This document shows positions 55,118-64,000 of a DNA stretch of 64,000 nt, one piece after another. The stretch lies in the NCBI GenBank assembly GCA_963920525.1, contig OY986439.1, positions 215,005,000 to 215,068,999 on the forward strand, given 5' to 3'. The translations under genes were made by a program, and so were the position numbers. The notes beneath the pieces were generated by a model. That model had not been told where the DNA came from, did not search any database, and saw nothing but the letters and a program-made list of their open reading frames with translations. Source of the stretch: Dichetophora obliterata (Eukaryota > Arthropoda > Insecta > Diptera > Sciomyzidae). Each line of letters opens with the position of its first letter. Positions within the stretch are counted from its first letter, which is position 1.

Positions 55118-57267
55118 GAAGCAAATGTGACATGCATTCGTAGGGACACTGCTTCCAGAACACATTCTGTAGATCAAAATGTGCTTCTTCTTAGCCTTAT
55201 AAAGAAGTTCTTTCAAGAGGCATTTTTATAAACTACTTCTGAAAGACATTCGAATGGCATTTTAATTCAACTAAAGTACAAAAATTATCTATAATTATAA
55301 TATATGTTTTAGATATTTTCCATGGAATTTTTTAAACCCCAAATGAAACCCAACAACATACTACTTCCAACACCAAAATGGTTTGAAAATCGGGAAAAAG
55401 GATATTTTACGTGGAATTTTTTTAAACCACCAACAAAACCCAGACAAGGATATTTTACTTTAAATTTTTTAAACCCCCAACAAAACCCAGACGCAGATGT
55501 ACGCACCATATTTTTTCAGGGATTTTTTAACCCCCAAACCACAAAAACCATTCGATTCCATGGAATGCCTTCTTAAAGTTCTCCTTAAAAACATTTACTA
55601 GAATCCTTTGATTGAAGGGCACAAAGAAATCTTCCATTAAAAAAGTCCTAGAAGCACTTCTAAAGAAGACTAAGGAAAGCATTCCACCCAATGATATGCA
55701 CAAGTTAAAAGAATGCCTTCTGGGTATGAAAGTCGAAGGGATGGAATTCAAGACTTTCCCTTCCTTTTTAGCTTCTTTTGGAAGCACTTTTTTTTGCTGG
55801 GTAGTGGAAGATGCGAGAGAATAATAAAAATAACTTTCTTCTGCGAACGCTAAGGGATCTTCTTGACAAAAAAAAGCTTTTGGCATTGAAACGTGCAAAA
55901 CTACGAAATTATTGTAATAAAAATTTTCAATGTAAGGACGTACATTTTTCGAGTACCCTGGACAATATTAAAAGATTATTTAAGCCGAGAATAATACAGC
56001 ATATTAAAATTGGGAAGACCATTCGCTCTCTCCTCAGATATAGAAATACAATTGTACAATTAAATTATTTCAATGCAAGAGCAAGGAATTGATCGTAAAG
56101 TGCTTCAAGTAAGAAAAACCGCTTTTGAACTTGCCATATTGGAAAATGGAGGGAAATAATTTTCGACCAAGGAAAGGCCTTCAATGTGCTGATGGACCTT
56201 ACTTAACGGGTTGCTGAAAATCTATCTGCCTATAGAGCATGAATGCACATTTAAGGCCTTTCCTTGGTCGAAAAGTATTGTATTTCTCTTCGTTTTCCAA
56301 TATGGCAAGTTCAAAAGCGGTTAGAGCATTCATGCTCTATAGGCTTATCTCTATAGGATTATTTCGAAATAATACAAAACTTTTGAGAGAAACTTTGTTG
56401 TTGTTGAATGTTTGAGAAATGTTGTGGGTGAAGCTGTGAATTAGAGATAGTGCAGATCACATATGGAATTGTGATGAAACGGAAGTGACCCATAAGAGCA
56501 AGGTAACTCTCGAGATAGGCAATAGATGCAGAAAGATAGATATAGAGATAAAAATAATCAACAATTGCCCTTTTTTTTTTTGTTCGGAAATATGTTGAAA
56601 AAATACCATCAAACAGTTATTTTGCGGCACAAAGAAGCTTAAGTGGAAGGAAAAGTCTTGAATTCCATCCCTTCCACTCCACTTTCATACCCAGAATGCA
56701 TGTCATTGGGAGGAATGCTTTCCTTAATCTTCTCTAGAAGTGCTTCCAGAACTTTTTCAATGGAAGATTTCTTTGAGCCCTTCAATGACAGGATTCTAGT
56801 AGGTGTTTTCTAAAATAACTTTAAGAAGGCATTTCATGGAATGGAATGGTTTTTGCGGTTTGGGGGTTAAAAAAATTTCTGGGAAAATATTCCTTTTCCC
56901 GACATTCTCTCGATTTTGGTATTGGAAATGAGAAGTGTTCGGGTTTTGTTGGGGGTTTAAAAAAATTCCACGTAAAATATTCTTTTTAACGATTTTCAAT
57001 TCATTTTGGTGTTGGAAGTAGTAAGTGCTTGGGTTTAATTGGGGGTTTAAAAGATCCCACGGAAAATATCTAAAACACTTTTATATAATTATATATAATT
57101 TTTTAATTTAATTGAATTTAAATGCTATTTGAATGTCTTCCAGAAGTAGGTTATAAGAATGCCTTTTGAAAGAACTTCTTTATTAGGCTAAGAAGAAGCA
57201 CAGTTTGATCTATAGAATGAGTTCTGGAAGCAGTGTCCTTACTAAGAATGCATGTCACATTTGCTTC
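55118..57267. mobile_element. 2.15-kb fold-back element with about 650-bp arms
   Basis: The left arm 55118-55785 and right arm 56625-57267 are inverted copies from GAAGCAAATGTGACATGCAT inward, with small indels. Each arm contains tandem TTTAAACCCCCAACAAAACC-type subunits and a segment reading AAGGCATTCCATGGAATG. The 840-bp loop carries a second hairpin at 56117-56344. Tandem-repeat arms and a unique loop recall fly fold-back elements; no target duplication was identified. Open frames in the arms (55612-55824, 55527-55898) mirror each other and are not accepted as genes. Confidence 0.75.
56117..56344. repeat. interleaved hairpins in the loop of the fold-back element
   Basis: AACCGCTTTTGAACTTGCCA (56117) pairs with 56303-56322, and the stem continues to AAGGCCT at 56175/56253. 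Separately GCCTATAGAGCATGAATGC (56228-56246) pairs with 56326-56344. The two pairings cross, so both cannot form in one simple stem. Confidence 0.75.
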
Positions 57268-58229
57268 AAAAATTTTGCTGGGATTCGCCGAACTGAATTG
57301 CTTCTCAAAAACTAATTTCGAAACGAGTCATCATATCATATTTTGTTCGAAAATGAAATAAAAGGGAACCATAGAAGTACACTTTTTCGGCATTCAGAAA
57401 TAAATGTTTTTCATTCATAAATTGTTTTATTATTACATAGCGATAATATGCTTAACAAGTAATGTTAACAAATTATTTAAATTTTGTCTGGACAAACTAT
57501 TTATACATCAATATACATACCAGCGAAATATTGCTCGCAGAACTAAATTTATTCGAAATTAGAAAATAGTTAAATTATAATTAAAACGAAAACTTTATGG
57601 TGGCGTTGAACTAAATTTTTTTCTAAATAATTTTTTTTTCTAAATATATTAATAAGCTTTTCCGAACGTCAACAAAATTTTTTATGAATTTACGATGAAT
57701 TTGAAACGATGAATAAGAAAAAATTAACTTCAATGCACTCCCATAAAGTTTTCGTTTTTATTCTAATTTTTATTGTTTCTTAATTTCGAATAAATTTAGT
57801 TCTATTTTTCTATCTAATAACAAAAAAAATTCTATCCGAATACGTACGCAAAACTCACTTTACGCGAGTGGTACAGTAAGGATTATAATTACATGAATCT
57901 TTTTTAACTCATTTTAGAATGTGAAAAAATAACATTTATTATGCATTTCTGAACTTATTTATGAATAAAAAATTTAAAAAATGCTTCATTAATAAGTAAT
58001 TGTTTCCTATTAAAATGACAAAAAATGTTTTTTTTCGGCTCAAAATTAGTTTGTTAATATTTTTGCAGAAGAATTAATTAACATTTTTTTATGGAAAAAA
58101 TTTCACAAAACTAGCAAAAACATTGATCATAAATAAATTAAAAAAAAAATCACAAAAAAAAAAAGTCCTACCAAATGTACTAATGCTTGTAGTTACTCAA
58201 AACTATCACTTAACGCAAAACTTTCGCAT
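57268..58229. other. AT-rich spacer, no feature
   Basis: Nothing recognised; poly-A/T-rich with no element ends seen. Confidence 0.4.
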
Positions 58230-58450
58230 ATGGTTCAGTGGGACTTTTCATAGGTTGATTTTGCTATCGCCGTCAGCTCCTTATGCAAATTTTTAACCGA
58301 CTTCAAAAAGGAGGAGGTTCTCAAGTTGGTTGTTTTTTTTTAATCGCCTTATTCGATTCAAAACGTTTTCCCACGAAGTGGTAACTTGAGTCTTGGGAAT
58401 AGGAAAAGTCACTAGGAGCCATGTCAGGTGAATACGGAGCTTGTCGCACG
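58230..58450 (-). pseudogene. mariner-like transposase C-terminal fossil
   Basis: Minus strand: RQAPYSPDMAPSDF (catalytic third Asp in APSD), a degraded stretch, GKRFESNKAI (58447-58346). Then, after a break, VKNLHKELTAIAKSTYE (about 58300-58250). This is the conserved order of mariner-family C-termini. The rest of the element is missing. Confidence 0.75.
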
Positions 58451-58669
58451 TTATAATAGTTTTTTTGGGTAAATTAATAACCTAGATGACTTAGAAATAA
58501 CAAATTGACATTATTTCAAGCGAGTCAAGCTTTGTTAGCAGGAAAATTTTGTGACCTTTTTGTTCAGAAGAATACTTTTTCGAATATTTTTTAAAAATTG
58601 ATTATTGTTGTTCAACTATTAAAGAATGCTCGCATCGCCTGTGGTCGAAATTCGACCAATTTTTGAAAT
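58451..58669. other. spacer, no feature
   Basis: Unique AT-rich sequence. Confidence 0.3.
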
Positions 58670-59185
58670 TAAAATAGTTTTTTCTCATTCTGAGGCATTG
58701 ACCTTGACTTATGAAAACGTGCTGTACTAAGAAAATCTTAAGATTCAAACTATCGCAATAATTTTGATATCAAAATAACCGAAGTTTTTTTTAAAAGTAT
58801 TATTTATAAGAATATTACCCAAAAAAACTTACGTATGCCGTTATTTTTCTCAACCGGGACTATTCACACGAAAATACGCTGTACTGAGAAAAGCTATAGT
58901 TTTCGAGCTATCGTCATAACTTTGAAGTCAAAATAAAGGGAATTTTTCAAAATTTACCATTTGTTTTAAATTTCACCTTCATAATACAACTATATTCACA
59001 CATGTTACATAATAATTGTAGGGTATCCGTAAGAAATAGCGAAAAATGTTTTTTATACATTTTATCAATGTCTAAAAGTACCTCTTACACCATGTTCTTC
59101 CATTCTTATAGTTTAGGCTCTATTTCAAAAATATTCCTTCAACACTCATATTTCAGTTCAAAGGTCATAAAAATATTCGGTGCAT
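58670..59185 (+). repeat. dispersed direct repeat, copy 1
   Basis: Shares with 61140-61615 the ordered words CTGAGGCNNTGACCTTG, CTGAGAAAA, TATTTCTCAACC, TTGTAGGGTATCCGTAAG and CTCATATTTCAG. Divergence is substantial. Possible parts of one longer element; no frame is conserved. Confidence 0.6.
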
Positions 59186-59821
59186 TCCTTCTCCCTACTC
59201 TAATTCATTTAAAAGAAATTATTAAAATCGGTTCAGAAACACGGAAAATGGCTTAAAACATAGATTTACGTATATAACTTTGGAGTTGTTTGAAATATTT
59301 GAACATTTTTTCCACAGAAATTAGTTTTTAAGCTGTAGAACTTTGTAAAAAATATAAAAACGGAACTTTGAAAAACTTAATTTTCATCAAAAAAAAAAAA
59401 AAAAATCATAAGGGGATGGATGATTTTCGATGAGGGAAACTGTTTTTTGAATTATGTGTCAAAAAGAAACAATTTTTGCAAATAAATGATTTGTCATATG
59501 AAAGAGTGTGAAAAAAGAACATTTAAAAAGTAAATTACAACAAAAACAAAAATTGGCCTATTTTTTGATCAAAAATTTGATATTTTAGAGTCTTTTTAAT
59601 ACAATATAAAACATTAAATTGGTGAGATAACGGTTCATTTTGTCTTATTCTTCAAAGTCATTCCATTGATCTTTGAGACAAAGAAATTTTGATGAACATC
59701 GATTGACAAATCCGTGTCGACAAGCAATAAGCGCTTAAGTCGACTTAAGACAGTGTTGAGTTATTTATGCAGCTGTGTTTCACGCATTTAGTATTATACA
59801 CACACAAAGACTAAAGCTTCT
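59186..59821. other. AT-rich spacer, no feature
   Basis: Nothing recognised. Confidence 0.35.
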
Positions 59822-59829
59822 AGCATGAC

Positions 59830-60964
59830 TAATGTTACCAGCTATACTTACTTTGTAAGTATCATACTTATTCTCAGCTTCATATACTTACTAAAATTCC
59901 GTACTTATAAGTATACTTACTTTTAAGAGTTATACTTATTTATGCTTACTTTTAAGCTCCGGTTGAACGTTTGTTTGCAAAAACGGAAAAGTTTGGGAAT
60001 TGGAGTCAACAAAGTTAAAATTACAGACTCTTCTGGAGTCAATATTATTTGTAAAAAATAATATTGAATACAGTGAAGCCGAATAGTGATAACTTTTCTT
60101 TGATCTCTGTATACATTTGGAGGTGATTTTTTTATTTAACTATTTTAAAAGTACGTATAACTATTTGGTATGGTTTTGTATGTTTTAAAACTATTTTACA
60201 TATTAAAAATATATATAAACTGCAAATATATAAAATTAAAATTTTGTTTTTTTGTAGGAATACTTTTTGGTTTTACATAAGGGCTATTCCCGATTACGGG
60301 CAAATAGCGTGGCATCGTGGCATTTGCAAAATATGATGGCAAATATTTTCAACACAACAACAAAATGTACAGATTTGCATTTGCCCGACTGTGTCAAATT
60401 TGCAACACTAAAATCGCATTGCAAACAGTCGAGCATGGGCAAAACTTGTTTGCCAATCAATCAGCTGTCACATTTTAACCAAACGCCGCTAATAAAACAA
60501 AATTAACAGACTCTGATATGGAACTGACTGTGATAAATAATGCACTTTGATAAATAGTAATGAAAAACACCACAAATACTGTTCGTGTTGTTTTTTTTTT
60601 TCCTCCAAAACAGCTGTGAGTTTTGTTTGCAACAGTGTTCTAAAAAGTGTGCTCACAGTTGATGGCAAATATTTGGTAGGGCATACATTTGCAAAGCTAT
60701 TTGCCCGTAACTGGGAATAGCCCTATAGATTGCATACACAAAACTTTTTGAGGATAACTAACAAAAAGGGGCTTGACAATACTTAATGAATACTATAGGT
60801 TCTATTGATTTTTATATTAGTAAATAATAGCTATCAAGAAAAAATTCAAATTTTTTTCTAAGGTGATATGCTTATTTGTAGAAATTATACTTACTAATAC
60901 TTACTTTTCAATGTTCTATGTTGCAAATATACTTACTTTTTTATTACATGAGTTGGTAGCATTA
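59830..60964. mobile_element. hAT-like non-autonomous element with 8-bp duplication
   Basis: TAATGTTACCAGCT at the left and TAATGCTACCAACT (complement of the right) are the termini. AGCATGAC flanks both (59822-59829 and 60965-60972). Many TATACTTACTT words lie inside both ends in opposite orientations. The 8-bp duplication and YANNGTTRCCA-type ends fit hAT. After removing the nested MITE it is about 690 bp and non-coding. Confidence 0.8.
60280..60724. mobile_element. nested 445-bp MITE with ATA duplication
   Basis: AGGGCTATTCCC, continuing through TTACGGGCAAATAGC, is repeated inverted at 60724. ATA flanks both ends (60277-60279 and 60725-60727). It resembles the 15218-15523 element in its end ARGGCTATTC and 3-bp duplication. 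It inserted into the hAT-like element, so it is younger. Confidence 0.8.
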
Positions 60965-61139
60965 AGCATGACCTTAGCCAAAGTTATGACACAAAAACAA
61001 AATACCCTTCCATATAGCTTATATGGCGATTGAAAACTTTGAAGCAAGATTTCTTGAAACTTTGAAATCAGACTTAAGCTTTTATTGCTTATCGGCACAG
61101 AAATGGCTGAGATATTTGCTGGCAAAATCAAAACTTGAA

Positions 61140-61615
61140 ATTTCAATATTTTTTCTCTTTCTGAGGCGATGACCTTGCTTTAAAGAAATACGTTGAACTG
61201 AGAAAATCTACATTTTTCCAGTTACCTCAATAATTTGTGTGTCATTATAACGGGAATTTTTTCAACATACTATCCGCGAAAATATTATCTAAAAAGCTTT
61301 CGTATACCGTTATATTTCTCAACCAACGATTTTTCGATATCACACTAATTTTTTGTCAAAATAACGGACGTTTTTCGAAATTTACTATTTTTAAGAATTT
61401 TTACCATCACAATTTACATATATGCACATTTGTAACATAAAAAAATGCTTATTGTAGGGTATCCGTAAGAGATGACAAAAAATGTCTAAAGTATTTTTTG
61501 CACATTCTATCAATGTTTAAATTCCCTCCCACATAATTTTTTTTCCATTTCTTACAGTTTGGCTTTTGTTAAATAAATACTTTTTTACGCTCATATTTCA
61601 GGTCGAAGGTCACCA
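61140..61615 (+). repeat. dispersed direct repeat, copy 2
   Basis: Partner of 58670-59185. The pair brackets the hAT-like element but is far older, judging by divergence. Confidence 0.6.
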
Positions 61616-63284
61616 ATCTAAAATCCAATCATATTGTGCAGCCAGACCTTTCACCCGATACTGCATTCACTATTCTATCTCTTCTTAGCCCTGAGGTCCC
61701 TTACTGACGTTTATATAAACTGTCAACGTTAATATTTTGGGTCAGAGGTTACGATTGAAATGATTAAAATCTAACATGATTCGACACATCTATGGTGCAG
61801 TACCTTTCGAATGATATACGTTATATTGCCCTTATTCTAAAGTAAAAGTAAAAAAAAGTGTATGACAACATTCGATGTTTGCGTATTAATTTGTAAGATA
61901 AATTTATAAGATAAATTTATAAGAACAAATTTCAAATCAATCCCGCTTATGGATAAAGATAAAGCGCTTAAAATCGTTTTTCTCAAAACATAATTTTTTA
62001 AAAACAGGCCACAATACTGCAAACAAACTTATCGACCGATTTCAATTTTTTTTTATCTGTTTGTAATGTAATTTTACTCATCTTTTACCAAAATGAGCAA
62101 CTTTGAAAAATTTGTCTGCTTTTTACACACAAAAATATAGTAAAAAATAACGTGCATTTTCGGTATTTTTTGCCACGATTCATAATTTCTATAATGTTAA
62201 ATATTTTCAGTCCATTTTGCTAAAAGATGTGCATTCAAGGGTCTATGTTCGAATGAATTTTTATTTTTATTTTTCAGACAATGTGGAGCCGAGATATGAT
62301 GTGGCCCGATTTGCACCTGCTTTTAAGCACACCATCTTTACATATACAAAATAAATGTAAAATTAACATGCAAATAAAATTGTTCCCATATGTTATAAAC
62401 TTTTCTGGAAAACATCTTCCGTTAAATTTTAGGCTGTTATTTTAAGTTTACCATCTTTTTAAGAGATATATTAGTAACTGTAGTATACAATATAATTTTT
62501 TACAGGAAAAAATTTCTAGTTCAATCTGACTTTACAGTTTTGCAAATAAAGGGGACAATATATCCTTCAATACTCGATTTACATGTCATAACCATTTAAA
62601 ACTTAAATTGCCATTATCTTTAAAACTCATTTTTGAGTTTGTAAGATAAGTAAGATTTTCCAGTAAGACTACGATATAAAATTGGGCTATGCGACAAATG
62701 GCCTCAAAGCAAAAAATGAAAAATGGCCTATAATTTTATATGGAGCATAACAACACGAAAAATTGGGGACATATTTTTTGGGGGCCATTTTTCTTTTTCG
62801 GTGTGGGGCTATTTTTCAAATTGAAATTAGACACACAAATTTGAAATCTAAAAATTTGTTGTTTACATTGTAATACATAAAAAACAATTAAGTAAAAATG
62901 TATGCACATTTGTTGGGAAATATTTCAGTTTTTATATGTTGGCTTATTGGGAGTTACTGCCTTTTAAATGGTTAGCCCTTGTACGAAATGTTATTTTTAG
63001 CATACCGTACAAGGGCAAATCATTTTGTTATAAAAAGTGCGATTTTTCAAAAAATGTTTTCCCTGCGGTCCTTTTATTTACGTTGAATTAACGAAAATCT
63101 TCTTAAAAAAAAGAGTCACAAGGAAACATTTAAAAAACTCGCCTTGCATAGATCTTAAGGTGTGCAATGAATAATAATAAGGTGTGCAATAATTATCCTT
63201 ACTGTAGATGTGAGGTAGATGATACATTAAATGTGCATGTTTAATATTTGAGGCCATTTTCTTTAAAATGAAATTTTGTAAAAG
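61616..63284. other. AT-rich spacer, no gene recognised
   Basis: A small inverted pair GCCCTTGTACG / CGTACAAGGGC lies at about 62974-63013. No coding frame or bounded element otherwise. Confidence 0.4.
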
Positions 63285-63740
63285 AAACTAGAGGTCTAGA
63301 GCAAAATGCATTGCGACACAGAAGTAACCTTCCTTAAGGACAAACACCTGGCACTCATTTAAATGCATGAATCGTCCTTATCTGATATGTAGTTTTGATT
63401 TTAGGGCGAATTCATGGCAAAAAAATAAAAAAAATAAAAATTGACAAAAAAGGACATATGAAATTAACATGAAATCTAATTTTTAAAATTCTTCCAAGGA
63501 TACAGTCTTTTGGACAGTAGCTTAACGAACATTTTGATGCATAAATCGTCCTTTTATGATCTGTAATTTAGGAATTATGGCTAAAAAACCAAAAGAAATC
63601 ACAAAAAATGACGTAGAAAACTATGATTCTTGTGAAAAATTTTTAAACTAAGATTCTTGAAAATTATATATATGTATATATGTATTAGAAACAATTTGGT
63701 GCATAAATCGTCCTTGTAGGATGTATGGTTTGGGAGTTAC
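63285..63740 (+). repeat. dispersed repeat with three roughly 155-175-bp subunits
   Basis: GCATGAATCGTCCTTA (63364), GCATAAATCGTCCTTTTA (63540) and GCATAAATCGTCCTTGTA (63692) each start a subunit followed by a pyrimidine-poor GTATGG/GTAATTT stretch. Inverted copy at 54340-54810. Confidence 0.65.
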
Positions 63741-64000
63741 GACGAAAACCATATTTTTCTTTTTTATTTCAGTTTGGGGCTAAATTTCATTTTATTTATT
63801 TAATAAATAGTGGGAAAATATTTCATATTAAAAATAGGATTTTTAAAATTTTTCGTTTTTAAGCCATTATCCTGAGGCCATTTTTCACAGAGCCATAAAA
63901 GTGGTTTTTTTACTCTCTTTTTTTACGAACTTATACATATTTACTAAAAAATATTCATCAATCTATGAAGCCGCGAAGGAGCTTCATACATTGCCAATTT

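Noticed and set aside
55527..55898. Open frames in the fold-back arms
   Set aside because: They occur on both strands, mirror the inverted repeat and have no domain.
59830..60964. LTR retrotransposon
   Set aside because: The ends are inverted, not direct, and no protease, RT or integrase is present. No LTR pair was recognised elsewhere in the window.

Overview
The window looks like a piece of a higher-fly (schizophoran dipteran) nuclear genome, most likely a large, repeat-rich species of the muscoid or tephritid type. The reasons are: very high A+T; CAA/GTT and GT/CA tracts typical of fly intergenic DNA; (GTCY)n-linked repeats of the kind known from flies; a DD41D (rosa/Visitor-like) Tc1/mariner transposase; and GTAAGT/GTGAGT splice donors with CTAAT-type branch sites. 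Nothing bacterial, plasmid or viral is visible. The species cannot be named from the sequence.

Host-gene content is sparse. The best candidate is one plus-strand gene. It has a possible 5'UTR exon near 13.2-13.54 kb (donor GTGAGT), a short exon at 17.92-18.01 kb ending in GTAAGT, and a last coding exon at 31.04-31.17 kb. The last two share compatible splice phase, which would put roughly 13 kb of transposon-filled DNA in one intron. I do not recognise the protein. Other unique, less AT-rich stretches (8.7-9.5, 12.5-13.3, 25.4-25.9, 31.2-32.1, 36.3-37.4 and 45.2-46.4 kb) have the texture of fly 5'UTR, promoter or enhancer DNA but cannot be assigned to genes.

Everything else recognisable is mobile DNA. 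Fossils of coding elements include three mariners (7.3-8.7, 33.2-33.6 and 58.2-58.45 kb), a Tc1 (20.7-21.4 kb), a pogo/Tigger C-terminus (44.0-44.3 kb), two non-LTR retrotransposon fragments (7.9-8.3 and 44.6-44.95 kb), and an internally deleted DD41D element (27.7-28.65 kb) with perfect-looking ends. Non-autonomous inverted-repeat elements are numerous, and many can be bounded to the base by their target-site duplications. They carry TA, 3-bp, 8-bp (hAT-like) and 9-bp (Mutator-like) duplications, and several are nested.

tRNA-like pol III promoter modules occur at least eight times. Some belong to ordinary SINEs; the 293-638 copy has a 12-bp duplication. Others lie in the middle of TA-flanked terminal-inverted-repeat elements (6.14-6.63, 50.5-51.8 and 52.6-53.5 kb). 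That composite arrangement, a tRNA cassette at the centre of a palindromic DNA element, is the most unusual structure in the window.

Layout: 0-9 kb SINE A, MITEs, tRNA-centred elements and a nested mariner/LINE/MITE; 9.9-11 kb (GTCY)n element with 275-bp repeats; 11-16 kb MITEs, putative promoter, CCTTA arrays and a duplication; 18-24 kb Mutator-like MITE, tandem repeats, Tc1 fossil and hexamer array; 26-31 kb MITEs and the DD41D element; 31-37 kb terminal exon, mariner fossil and MITE; 40-45 kb long inverted-repeat element holding SINE A, then pogo and reverse-transcriptase fossils; 47-53.6 kb MITEs and tRNA-centred elements; 55-57.3 kb a giant fold-back; 58-61 kb a hAT-like element with a nested MITE; 61-64 kb dispersed repeats.
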